Shown in pieces: positions 32,319 to 40,256 of a stretch of 64,000 nt of DNA. Each line of letters opens with the position of its first letter. Position 1 is the stretch's first letter. Source of the DNA: Hymenobacter sp. 15J16-1T3B. Its GTDB lineage: Bacteria > Bacteroidota > Bacteroidia > Cytophagales > Hymenobacteraceae. The notes under the pieces are model-generated. The model was not told the origin of the DNA and ran no database searches. It saw only the letters and a program-made list of their open reading frames with translations. A program made the position numbers and the translations under genes. The stretch lies in the NCBI RefSeq assembly GCF_020711235.1, contig NZ_JAJFAV010000003.1, positions 124,001 to 188,000 on the forward strand, read 5' to 3'.

Positions 32319-35300
32319 TTAGGTCGGCAGGTCCACGACAAAGGTGCTGCCCTGGCCCAGTTCGCTTTCCACCCGAATGCTGCCGCCAGCGTTTTCTACG
32401 ATTTTCTTCACCATGTACAGGCCGATGCCCGAGCCTTCGACGTGGGTGTGCAGGCGCTGGAACATGCCGAATATCCGGGCCCGCTGGGACTCGTCGAGCC
32501 CCAACCCGTTGTCTTGCACGCTCAAGCGCAGGTAGCCCCCGGCGTCGGGCAGGCAGCTGATGTGCACTACCGGCGGGCGGTCGGGGTGGCGGTACTTGAG
32601 CGCGTTGGAAAGCAGGTTGTACACCACCGAGCGCAGGTTTTTCGGCGAAAACAGGATGGTGGGGCAGGCGTCCACGTCCACGTTGAGCTGGGCGTCGGTG
32701 TCGCGCAGCAGGGGCAGCAGGTCTTGGCGCACGTCCTCAATCATGGCCGCCAGCGCCACCGGGGCGGTCGGCTGGGCGTGTTCCTGCTGCAGCTTGCTCA
32801 CGTCGGTGAGGTAGTCGAGCGTGCGCTTGAAACGCTCCACCGACCCGTGCATGCGCGTCAGGATCGGCTCGACCAAGTGCTGCTGCAGCACCTCGGGTGG
32901 GAGCTGCTCGGTAAGGGCGTGCAGCAGCCCTTCGATGTTGGTGATGGGCGCTTTGAGGTCGTGGGAGGCGGTATAGATGAAGTTGTCCAGGTCCACGTTG
33001 GTGCGCCGCAGCTGCTTGTTAAGCGCGTCGAGGTCGGCATTGGTGGCCCGCAGCTGCTCGTTGGCGGCGGCCACATGCTGCTGGGCCTCCACCTGCTCGG
33101 TCACGTCGCTGACCAGGGCGTAGAACCCGTTCACCTCGCCGTGGCGCCAGTCGGGGATGTAGTCGACATGGATGTGGCGGAAGAAGTCGTCGCGGTAGGG
33201 CATGCGCGCGTCGAAGCTCAGCCGCTCGCCCGCAAACACCCGCTCCATGTAAGCCTTCACGTTTCGGTACCCGGCTTCGCCTACCACCTCGCGCACCTGG
33301 CGGCCCATCAGCTCGGCGGGGCGCTGCTTAAACCACGCCTCGTAGGCCAGGTTCGCAAACTGGTACCGCTCGTCGCGGTCGACGTAGCTGATGAGCACCG
33401 GCAGGGCATCGGTGAGCAGCTGCAGGCGCTGGGCGCTGGCTTCGCTGGCCTGGCGGGCCTGCACCTGCTCCGTCACCTCGAAGGCAAATACCATCACCCC
33501 GTCGATGCGGCCCTGCTCGTCGAAGCGGGCCTGCTGGATGTAGTTGAAATAGCGGTTTTCAAGCACGCCGTCGCCCGGGCGGGCCAGCGGAATCAGCATG
33601 CCCTGCGCCTGGTGGGTGCGGCCGGTTTCGAATACCTCCCGGAAGCTGAGGTACACGGAATGGTCTTTGATTTCGGGCAGCGCCTCCGCGATGGGGAGGC
33701 CCAGCAGCTGACGGTCGGGAAACAACTGCTGGTAGCCGGGGTTGACCAGCTCGTACACCAGCTCGGGGCCGCGCAAGATGCAGATGGCCGCCGGGGCCTG
33801 CATAAACAGGCGTTCGAGCAGGGCGCGCTGGCGCTCGGCCTCGGCGCGGGCTGCCCGGGCCTCGCGGGTGCGCAGCTCCACCCGGCCTTCCAGGGCTTGG
33901 GTGAGCTCCTGCAGCTGCAGCTGGGCGAGCAGCAGCTCGGTGTTGCTGGTGAGTAATTCCTCGTTGGTGACGCGCAGCTCCTCGTTGGTGGCGGCCAGTT
34001 CCTCGTTGAGCGTCTGCACCTGCTGGCGCGCCTGCACCTGCGTGGTCACGTCGATGGCAATGTCGAGCACGCCCAGCATCTCGCCGGCCGGGTCGTACAG
34101 CGGCTGGTACACAAAATCGAAGTAGCGCGTTTCCAGTTGCCCGTTGCGGCGCAGTTGGGCCGGCAGCTCGGTGCCCACGAACGGCACGCGGGTAGCGGCC
34201 ACCTGAGCAATGAGGTAATCGAAGTTCTGACCCTGCAGCTCGGGCACGGCCAGCAGCAGCGGCCGGCCGAGCACGCGTTGCGCGGGGTAGCCCCACATGG
34301 CGCAGAGCTGTTCGTTGGCCGCCACCACCACTTGGTTTGGCCCCTGAAACAACCCAATGGCCACCGGCGCCTGCATCAGCAGGGCCTGCAGCAGATTTCG
34401 CTCCCGCTCGGTGTCGGCTTGGGCCTGCTCGGCGCGGGCCACGGCAGCGGCCAGCTCGGTGTTGGCCGCCTGCAGCTGCTCGTTAAGGATGCGCTGCTCC
34501 TCGTGCAGCTGCTGCACTTGCTGGCGGGCAAGCACCTGCGGTGTTACGTCGTAGGCAAAGACGAAGATGCCGTCGATGGTGCCGGCCAGGTTGTGGCGGG
34601 CCTGGTAGATAAAGTTGTAGTAGCGCTTTTCCAGCTCCCGGCGGTCCTCGTTGTGGTGGTCGAGCTGCACCAGCATTTCGGTGGCGTAGAACGTGCGCCC
34701 GGTGCGGTACACCTCGTCGAGCAGGTCGAAAATGGGCTGGTCGGCCAGCTCGGGCATGGCTTCGCCGATGGGCCGGCCCAGCAGCGGCCGCTCGCCCACC
34801 AGGGCTTGGTACTGCGGGTTGACGAACTGAAACGTGTGCGCCGGCCCTTCGAAGATGCAAATCATGGCCGGGGCCTGCTCGAACACGCTGCGCAACTGCT
34901 GGCGCTGCAGTTCGGCCTCGGCCAAGGCCTCCCGCTCGCGGGCTTGGCTCTCCCGCAGGGTTTCCTCCACGGCCGTGCGCGCGTGGTCGGCCGTGTCGGT
35001 GAAGCTGACCAGCAGCAGGGCGCCGCTGCGTTGGGCTTGCAAGTGAAAAAAGTTGTCGAGCCCGTCGAACTGGTAGTTCACGTCGTAGCGCCGCGTTTCG
35101 CCACCGGCCAGGAAGGCGGCGCAGAAAAAGGCGAAAATGCCCGTTTCTTGGGCGTGGGGGTAGCGCGCGAGAAAGGTGACGGCCGGGCGCTCGGGCAGTT
35201 GCAGCATGCGCTGGGCCGCCGGGTTCAGGTGCACGTACGCCAAATCGGCGATGGTGCTGTCGTCGGGGCCGAACACGGGCTGAAAGACGATGATGCCAGT

Positions 35301-35378
35301 CAGGGACACGCTCAGCAGCGCCTGCAGCAAGTCGTCTGCCGGGGCCGAAGCAAGAGTCGCGGGTGGAATGTCGGGCAT
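32319..35378 (-). CDS. Five-PAS-domain sensor histidine kinase
   Basis: A 1019-residue soluble kinase with no clear transmembrane segment. PAS-type domains lie at about 20-130, 160-285, 345-470, 545-670 and 675-790; three of them share the opening Q-A-P-x-x-I-x-I or L-x-Q-A-P and a L-G-R/L-P-I motif. Coiled-coil linkers rich in Gln/Glu/Leu join them. HisKA: T-A-S-H-D-L-K-A-P-I (His about 825). HATPase: N-L-L-S-N-A-L-K-Y, D-N-G-L-G-L and G-S-G-I-G-L-Y. The start at ATG 35378 fits a TACCTTCG box just upstream. It is predicted to phosphorylate the downstream single-domain regulator. The signal sensed is unknown. Confidence 0.93.
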   Translation of the reverse strand: MPDIPPATLASAPADDLLQALLSVSLTGIIVFQPVFGPDDSTIADLAYVHLNPAAQRMLQLPERPAVTFLARYPHAQETGIFAFFCAAFLAGGETRRYDVNYQFDGLDNFFHLQAQRSGALLLVSFTDTADHARTAVEETLRESQAREREALAEAELQRQQLRSVFEQAPAMICIFEGPAHTFQFVNPQYQALVGERPLLGRPIGEAMPELADQPIFDLLDEVYRTGRTFYATEMLVQLDHHNEDRRELEKRYYNFIYQARHNLAGTIDGIFVFAYDVTPQVLARQQVQQLHEEQRILNEQLQAANTELAAAVARAEQAQADTERERNLLQALLMQAPVAIGLFQGPNQVVVAANEQLCAMWGYPAQRVLGRPLLLAVPELQGQNFDYLIAQVAATRVPFVGTELPAQLRRNGQLETRYFDFVYQPLYDPAGEMLGVLDIAIDVTTQVQARQQVQTLNEELAATNEELRVTNEELLTSNTELLLAQLQLQELTQALEGRVELRTREARAARAEAERQRALLERLFMQAPAAICILRGPELVYELVNPGYQQLFPDRQLLGLPIAEALPEIKDHSVYLSFREVFETGRTHQAQGMLIPLARPGDGVLENRYFNYIQQARFDEQGRIDGVMVFAFEVTEQVQARQASEASAQRLQLLTDALPVLISYVDRDERYQFANLAYEAWFKQRPAELMGRQVREVVGEAGYRNVKAYMERVFAGERLSFDARMPYRDDFFRHIHVDYIPDWRHGEVNGFYALVSDVTEQVEAQQHVAAANEQLRATNADLDALNKQLRRTNVDLDNFIYTASHDLKAPITNIEGLLHALTEQLPPEVLQQHLVEPILTRMHGSVERFKRTLDYLTDVSKLQQEHAQPTAPVALAAMIEDVRQDLLPLLRDTDAQLNVDVDACPTILFSPKNLRSVVYNLLSNALKYRHPDRPPVVHISCLPDAGGYLRLSVQDNGLGLDESQRARIFGMFQRLHTHVEGSGIGLYMVKKIVENAGGSIRVESELGQGSTFVVDLPT

Positions 35379-35402
35379 AGCGGCGGCGCCGGGCGGTGTG
35401 GG

Positions 35403-35410
35403 CGAAGGTA
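35403..35410 (-). promoter_or_regulatory. -7-like box TACCTTCG
   Basis: One mismatch to TAnnTTTG, 24 bases before the kinase ATG at 35378. It sits at one end of the gap shared with the divergent small-peptide gene. Confidence 0.4.
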
Positions 35411-35624
35411 GGGAGCTGGACCGGAAACTCCCGCCGCCCAGCCCGGCAACGGGGGAAGTCCCGCGCTGGTTGCGGCTGGCCCAGCCAAAGGCGCCGTTCG
35501 CACAGCGCCGTTTCGCGTTCGGCGAAACTCCCGGCGGGGTGGGGGCGGGCCAGCGCACCTTTGTCATGTCGAACGGGCACAACGGCCCGCGCACCTCCTC
35601 CAAACCGCTTTTTCAGCCGCTCTT

Positions 35625-35804
35625 ATGAAAGCCACCGTCCTCGCCCGCCTCGCTTCGTTTTTCCTGGTGGTGGCGCTGCTGCCCGCGCTGGACGCCGCCG
35701 CGGCCCGCCCGGCCCGCTTCGGCCGCCGCGGCCAGACGGGGATGCACCGCCCGGTGTACAAGAAGTACCAGCCCGGCTGCCGCTGGATTTTCCAGAAGCG
35801 CTAA
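35625..35804 (+). CDS. Small secreted basic peptide (paralogue 2, 59 aa)
   Basis: A 59-residue product missed by a 60-codon cut-off. It begins MKATVLARLASFFLVVALLP, with probable cleavage at D-A-A-A-A. The mature part has R-F-G-R-R-G-Q-T-G-M-H-R-P-V-Y-K-K-Y and ends W-I-F-Q-K-R. Signal peptide, core and ending match the product of 31545-31751. It contains one cysteine (P-G-C-R). It is divergent from the PAS kinase with 246 bases between starts and is followed by a good terminator, which supports it being a real gene. Confidence 0.65.
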   Translation: MKATVLARLASFFLVVALLPALDAAAARPARFGRRGQTGMHRPVYKKYQPGCRWIFQKR

Positions 35805-35895
35805 GTCTACTGGTTGCCCCGACCGCGGATGCGGCGTCAGCAGAAGGGAATGGCTGCTGCCGCCGTTTGCTCTTCCGCCGGTCGGCGGCCAGCGT

Positions 35896-35938
35896 TGCCC
35901 TCCTCGTCGATACCGGTCGGCGGGAGGGCATTTTTTTT
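35896..35938 (+). terminator. Rho-independent terminator with T8 run
   Basis: Stem TGCCCTCC / GGAGGGCA with a 19-base loop, followed by eight T, 91 bases after the 59-aa peptide gene. Confidence 0.7.
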
Positions 35939-35956
35939 GGCCTTCGCGCTGGGACC

Positions 35957-35998
35957 AGCAAAAAGCCCGCAGCCGTTTCCGGCTGCGGGCTTTTTGCT
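35957..35998 (-). terminator. Rho-independent terminator of the cyclophilin gene
   Basis: Perfect 18-bp stem AGCAAAAAGCCCGCAGCC with its complement and loop GTTTCC, 19 bases past the cyclophilin stop; T-run on the minus strand. Confidence 0.8.
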
Positions 35999-36016
35999 GA
36001 CGCGAGCAACAGGCCC

Positions 36017-36481
36017 TTAGGCCTGGTCGTCCTGCACCACAATTTTCTCGATGGTGTCGTTGGCGCGGATCTGGTCGATGATGTCCAGGCCCTCCACCAC
36101 TTTGCCGAACACGGTGTGGTTGCGGTCGAGGTGGGCGGTGTTGTCGCGCGAGTGGCAGATAAAGAACTGCGAGCCGCCGGTGTTGCGGCCGGCGTGGGCC
36201 ATCGAGAGCACGCCGCGGTCGTGGTACTGGTTGTTGCCGGTTAATTCGCAGGGAATCTTGTAGCCGGGGCCGCCGGTGCCGGGCGTGCCCTTGGCGCCGT
36301 CGCGCGAGTTGGGGCAGCCGCCCTGGATGACGAAGTTCGGAATGACGCGGTGGAACTTCAGCCCGTCGTAGAAGCCCTGTTGGGCCAGGTCGGTGAAGTT
36401 CTTCACGGTGCCGGGAGCATCCTGCTCGAAGAATTCGACTTTCATCACACCCTTGTTGGTGTGGATTTCGGCAGTTTTCAT
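36017..36481 (-). CDS. Cyclophilin-type peptidyl-prolyl isomerase
   Basis: A 154-residue cytoplasmic isomerase. Canonical motifs: [13 protein letters not shown] (about 44-56), catalytic Arg in [19 protein letters not shown] (about 94-109) and [12 protein letters not shown]. It starts [11 protein letters not shown], with no signal peptide. It catalyses cis/trans isomerisation of X-Pro bonds in folding proteins. A TACTTTTG box lies 58 bases upstream. Confidence 0.95.
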   Translation of the reverse strand: MKTAEIHTNKGVMKVEFFEQDAPGTVKNFTDLAQQGFYDGLKFHRVIPNFVIQGGCPNSRDGAKGTPGTGGPGYKIPCELTGNNQYHDRGVLSMAHAGRNTGGSQFFICHSRDNTAHLDRNHTVFGKVVEGLDIIDQIRANDTIEKIVVQDDQA

Positions 36482-36539
36482 GGAATGAGGGACTGTGGGG
36501 AAACGTGAACCAGTGCCAGCCCGGGGGCCGGCGCGGCTG

Positions 36540-36547
36540 CAAAAGTA
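36540..36547 (-). promoter_or_regulatory. -7 box TACTTTTG
   Basis: Exact TAnnTTTG on the minus strand, upstream of the cyclophilin gene. Confidence 0.5.
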
Positions 36548-36669
36548 GCCATTTACGGCGGGTCGTAAATCCGGGGTGCCGTCGAGCTTCGTAAGGTGCT
36601 GCAACCTGGCCGCTTGCCGCCGGCGGGCCGGCCGCCAACTCCACTTTCCAAACCCCTTCTTTCCAAGCA

Positions 36670-37290
36670 ATGAAAAAGACCCTGACCACCGCTGCTCTGG
36701 CCCTGCTGACCGTAGCTGCCCCGCTGGCCCTGAGCAGCTGCGGCGACAACAAAACTGCCGAAACCACCGACACCACCACAACCCAAACCACCACGGAAAC
36801 GGCCGCCCCGATGGACTCGGCCGCTGCGCCGGCCGCTACCGGCGTGATGGTGGGCGGAGCCATGATGACCCCCGACAAGGACATCGTTGACAACGCGGTG
36901 AATTCCAAGGACCACACCACGCTGGTGGCCGCCGTGAAAGCCGCCGGACTGGTGGAGACGCTGAAGGGCGCGGGCCCGTTCACGGTATTTGCCCCCACCA
37001 ACGCCGCGTTCGAAGCTCTGCCCGCCGGCACGGTGGAAGGCTTGCTCAAGCCTGAAAGCAAGGCCAAGCTCACCAAGGTGCTCACCTACCACGTGGTGCC
37101 CGGTGCCCTCAAAGCCGCCGACCTGCAGGACGGGCAGGAACTGACTACGGTAGAAGGCGAAAAGCTGAAGGTGAGCGTGAAAGACGGCAACGTGATGGTA
37201 GGTGGCGCCGCCGTCACCATTCCCGACGTGGTATCGAGCAACGGCGTGACCCACGTCATCGACAAAGTGCTGCTGCCGGCCAAGCTCTAA
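36670..37290 (+). CDS. Fasciclin (FAS1) domain lipoprotein, copy 1
   Basis: A 206-residue lipoprotein: signal peptide with lipobox L-S-S-C (near residue 24), a Thr-rich linker (about 30-55), then one FAS1 domain (about 70-206) with H1 motif [19 protein letters not shown] and the H2-like ending [16 protein letters not shown]1 domains mediate adhesion at the cell surface. The next gene on the same strand is a second copy with its own terminator-separated unit. Confidence 0.93.
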   Translation: MKKTLTTAALALLTVAAPLALSSCGDNKTAETTDTTTTQTTTETAAPMDSAAAPAATGVMVGGAMMTPDKDIVDNAVNSKDHTTLVAAVKAAGLVETLKGAGPFTVFAPTNAAFEALPAGTVEGLLKPESKAKLTKVLTYHVVPGALKAADLQDGQELTTVEGEKLKVSVKDGNVMVGGAAVTIPDVVSSNGVTHVIDKVLLPAKL

Positions 37291-37319
37291 GCTGCGAGGC
37301 TGGTTTGAGGACCCACGGC

Positions 37320-37349
37320 AAGCCCGGTCTGTCCGCAGGCCGGGCTTTT
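37320..37349 (+). terminator. Rho-independent terminator
   Basis: Stem AAGCCCGG / CCGGGCTT followed by TTTT, 30 bases after FAS1 copy 1. Confidence 0.65.
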
Positions 37350-37422
37350 GCGCGTCTGGGCCGTAGCGCGGGTGCCGAGCGGATGAGCCGGGCCCAACCT
37401 TGCCGCCGGCTCTTGCGTCTGC

Positions 37423-37430
37423 TAGCTTTA
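37423..37430 (+). promoter_or_regulatory. -7-like box TAGCTTTA
   Basis: One mismatch to TAnnTTTG, 21 bases before ATG 37452. Together with the preceding terminator it suggests separate transcription of FAS1 copy 2. Confidence 0.4.
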
Positions 37431-37451
37431 CCGCTTCAATTCGACTCCCGT

Positions 37452-38066
37452 ATGCGCATTCGCTTTACGCCCCTGCTGGCCCTGCTGCCGCTGCTGGCCG
37501 CCTGCAACTCCCAGCCCGAAACCACCAACCCCGACGGCGCCGACGTGGCCGCGGCCGATTCCGCTGCCTACGACCCCAACGCCAGCTCCGACTCGCTGCG
37601 CATGGGCAAAACCGGCGGGGTGGAAGTGGGCGGCAAGCTCCTTACTCCCGACAAAACTCTGGCCGAGAACCTGGCCGCCACGCCCGAGCTAAGCCAACTG
37701 CTGGCCGCCGCCCGCAAAACCGATGTGGCCGACAAACTGGCTGGCGACGGACCTTACACGGTGTTTGCCCCGTCCAACGCGGCCTTCAAGGGCCTGCCCT
37801 ACGGGGCCATGGCCGGCTTGCTCAAGCCCGAAAGCAAGGAAAACCTCACCGGCTTGCTCGGCTACCACATCATCCAGAGCCGCCTGCTGGCCCTCGACCT
37901 GCGCGACGGGCAAGAAATTACTACGATGGAAGGCCATAAGCTGAAAATCAGCGTGCAGGGCGACAACATCACCGTCAACGGCGCCAAAGTGACCACGCCC
38001 GACGCGGTGTCGAAAAACGGCATCATCCACGTCATCGACAAGGTGCTGCTGCCGCCCAGCGAGTAA
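37452..38066 (+). CDS. Fasciclin (FAS1) domain lipoprotein, copy 2
   Basis: A 204-residue lipoprotein, MRIRFTPLLALLPLLAAC with lipobox L-A-A-C (Cys about 18). The single FAS1 domain (about 70-204) has G-P-Y-T-V-F-A-P-S-N-A-A-F and [13 protein letters not shown], closely parallel to copy 1, including the rare shared stretch L-L-K-P-E-S-K. It is a surface protein, possibly adhesive. ATG 37452 is chosen; the open frame upstream crosses the terminator and promoter. Confidence 0.92.
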   Translation: MRIRFTPLLALLPLLAACNSQPETTNPDGADVAAADSAAYDPNASSDSLRMGKTGGVEVGGKLLTPDKTLAENLAATPELSQLLAAARKTDVADKLAGDGPYTVFAPSNAAFKGLPYGAMAGLLKPESKENLTGLLGYHIIQSRLLALDLRDGQEITTMEGHKLKISVQGDNITVNGAKVTTPDAVSKNGIIHVIDKVLLPPSE

Positions 38067-38092
38067 GGCCAGCAACCAGCCCCATTCGCCAA

Positions 38093-38189
38093 CCTGAGCA
38101 GCGCGAAAGGATCTTCCTTGCACTGACGGCCAAGCGCAGCCACCAATGCCCAATCCTGCGGGCACGGTGGCTGCGCTTGGTCGTTAGTG
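38093..38189. repeat. Intergenic inverted-repeat element B
   Basis: Arms 38121-38144 and 38166-38189 are inverted copies, 24 bases with two mismatches (core CCAAGCGCAGCCACC). The flank 38093-38120 (CCTGAGCAGCGCGAAAGGAT...) resembles the outer arm of element A. It may also act as a transcription terminator between the convergent FAS1 and dehydrogenase genes. Confidence 0.7.
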
Positions 38190-38272
38190 GGCTACCATAT
38201 AAAGCGTTAGCGCCTCATCGGCAGCAGCGGTGCCGGTAGCGGCTGGGCGTACGCCAAATGATGACGGGGCCG

Positions 38273-39166
38273 CTACCGGTGCAGCCCGGCGCCTTCGGAG
38301 ATGCGCCGGGCGAAGGATGTCCAGTCTTCGTCGGGGGAGGCGTGGCGGGTGACGGTGGCGGTGAGGTGGTCGAGGATGATGTGGGCCACGGGCATGGGCA
38401 CTTGGTGGCTGCGGGCTTCGGACAGGGTCAGCTTAAGGTCTTTCTCCAGCAAATGCGGGGCGGCGCCGGCGGGCTGGTAATCCTCCTCGGCCACCATGCG
38501 GCCGTAGGTGCGGTAGGCGGGGCTGTTGAAGAGCGTGGTGGTCAGGATTTCAAACACCTCCATGCGGTTCAGGCCGCTTTTTTCGGCCAGGGTGAAGGCT
38601 TCGGCCATGGCCTCGATGGCGGCGCCCAGCATGAAGTTGCCGCAAAGCTTGAGCACGTTGGCCGCGGCCGGGTCTTCGCCGAGGTCGAACGTGCCTTGGC
38701 TAAACGAAGGCAGCAGCGGGGCTAGGCGGGCTTTGGCCTCGGCAGCACCGGCCAGCAGTACCCACAGCTGCCCGTTGGCCGCCACGATGGGCCGCCCAAA
38801 CACCGGCGCGGCCACCAAGTGCGAGCCGTGCTCCTGGTGGGCCTGGGCCAGTTCCTGGCTTGTCGCGGGGGCCACGGTGCTGCAGGAGGCGTGCACGGCG
38901 CCGCTGGGCAGGCCGGCCAGGATGCCGTTGTCGCCGGTGGTCAGCTCGCGCAGCACCTCGTCGTCGGTGACCATACTGAACACCACTTCGGCCTCGCGCG
39001 CGGCATCGGCGGGCGTTTCGGCGACCCGGGCCCCGCGGGCGCGCATGGCCTCGGCCTTGTCCGGGGAGCGGTTGTAAACGGTGAGGTTGTGGCCGGCCAG
39101 CAGCAGATTGGTGGCCATGGCCTGGCCCATGCGGCCCAGCCCAACGAAGGCAATGTTGTGCTTCAT
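38273..39166 (-). CDS. Beta-hydroxyacid dehydrogenase (3-hydroxyisobutyrate dehydrogenase family)
   Basis: A 297-residue NAD(P)-dependent oxidoreductase. The Rossmann motif G-L-G-R-M-G at the N-terminus (MKHNIAFVGLGRMGQAMATN), R-S-P-D-K cofactor loop, substrate motif A-S-C-S-T-V-A-P-A-T, and catalytic lysine region K-L-C-G-N-F-M (about 170) place it in the beta-HAD family with glyoxylate/succinic semialdehyde reductases. The catalytic substrate is not determined; the canonical D-A-P-V-S-G motif is A-A-P-V-F-G here. RsgA lies 67 bases upstream on the same strand and could be co-transcribed. Start at ATG 39166. Confidence 0.9.
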   Translation of the reverse strand: MKHNIAFVGLGRMGQAMATNLLLAGHNLTVYNRSPDKAEAMRARGARVAETPADAAREAEVVFSMVTDDEVLRELTTGDNGILAGLPSGAVHASCSTVAPATSQELAQAHQEHGSHLVAAPVFGRPIVAANGQLWVLLAGAAEAKARLAPLLPSFSQGTFDLGEDPAAANVLKLCGNFMLGAAIEAMAEAFTLAEKSGLNRMEVFEILTTTLFNSPAYRTYGRMVAEEDYQPAGAAPHLLEKDLKLTLSEARSHQVPMPVAHIILDHLTATVTRHASPDEDWTSFARRISEGAGLHR

Positions 39167-39233
39167 GGAATACGTCAGCGCCACAAGAGGGCCGTGCTGA
39201 CGTATTCGCAAGCGGCGGGGGCGGGGTTGCCGG

Positions 39234-40163
39234 CTAGCGGCGGTTGTCCTCGTCGGCGAGCATGCTCAGGTAGCTGTCGTAGCGGGGCAGGGCAATGCGG
39301 CCCTTTTCCACGCCCTCGCGCACGGCGCAGCCCGGCTCCTCCACGTGGCGGCAGTTGTGGTAGCGGCACTGGCCGAGCAGGGCGCGCATTTCGGGGAAGT
39401 AGTGGGCCAGCTCGGCCTTTTTCATGTCCACCAGCCCCAATTCCTTGATGCCGGGCGTGTCGATAAGGTAGGTGCCGGGGCGCACTTCCAGCATTTCGGC
39501 AAACGTGGTGGTGTGCCGGCCCTTGTCGGAATACTCGCTGATTTCGGCGGTTTTTAGCTCCAGATCGGGCACCAAGGCGTTGATGAGCGTGCTCTTGCCC
39601 ACGCCCGAGTGGCCCGACAGCAGCGTGGTTTTGCCCTCGAGTAGGGCTTCGATGTCGGCCACCCCTTCGCCGGTGTGCGCCGAGGAGCGCAGAGTGGGGT
39701 AGCCGGTGCGCTGGTACATGTTCTGAATCTGCCCGAGGTACTCCATCAGCTCTTCCTCGTAGAGGTCGACCTTGTTGAACACCAGCGTAGCCGGAATGCT
39801 GTAGGCTTCCGCCGTGACCAAGAACCGGTCGATAAACCCGAACGACGTGGCCGGCGAGGCCAGCGTGACGATAAGCAGCGCCTGGTCGATGTTGGCCGCC
39901 ACGATATGGCTGTGCTCGGCCTTGTGCACCGAGCGGCGGATGATGTAGTTGCGCCGCGGCTCGATGTGGTCGATGACGCCGGTGCCCGCGTCGCCGTCGG
40001 GGTCGGTTTCAAAGTCCACCACGTCGCCCACGGCCAGCGGGTTGCTCACCTTCAGGCCTTTGTGCTTAAAGCGCCCGCGCAGGCGGCAGCGGTGCAGTTG
40101 CTGGGTGGCGTGGTCGCGCACCACGTACCACGAGCCGGTGGATTTGACGACGGTTCCGGTCAT
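39234..40163 (-). CDS. rsgA: Ribosome small-subunit-dependent GTPase A
   Basis: A 309-residue circularly permuted GTPase for late 30S maturation. OB-fold domain (about 1-75) comes first, then G4 N-K-V-D (F-N-K-V-D-L, about 124), G1 G-H-S-G-V-G-K-S-T-L (about 180) and G3 D-T-P-G-I (about 228), then a zinc-binding C-terminus with C-R-Y-H-N-C-R-H and a further Cys. Start at ATG 40163. A CACCTTTG box ends four bases before the ATG, so the mRNA may be leaderless. Confidence 0.96.
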   Translation of the reverse strand: MTGTVVKSTGSWYVVRDHATQQLHRCRLRGRFKHKGLKVSNPLAVGDVVDFETDPDGDAGTGVIDHIEPRRNYIIRRSVHKAEHSHIVAANIDQALLIVTLASPATSFGFIDRFLVTAEAYSIPATLVFNKVDLYEEELMEYLGQIQNMYQRTGYPTLRSSAHTGEGVADIEALLEGKTTLLSGHSGVGKSTLINALVPDLELKTAEISEYSDKGRHTTTFAEMLEVRPGTYLIDTPGIKELGLVDMKKAELAHYFPEMRALLGQCRYHNCRHVEEPGCAVREGVEKGRIALPRYDSYLSMLADEDNRR

Positions 40164-40167
40164 GCGG

Positions 40168-40175
40168 CAAAGGTG
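40168..40175 (-). promoter_or_regulatory. -7-like box CACCTTTG abutting rsgA
   Basis: One mismatch to TAnnTTTG; ends four bases before the start codon. Confidence 0.35.
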
Positions 40176-40256
40176 AAGTTGTGAGGTTGTGAAATGGTGA
40201 AATCAATGAGAGCAGGCGAGGAAGCTGACTCAGTAGGAAAGGAGTAATTCACAACT

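Noticed and set aside
32292-33956. Long plus-strand frame opposite the histidine kinase
   Set aside because: Antisense shadow of a high-GC gene; composition is Val/Gly/His/Gln-rich with no motif. The same applies to long antisense frames over ubiE, SusC, SusD, XerD and OmpA.
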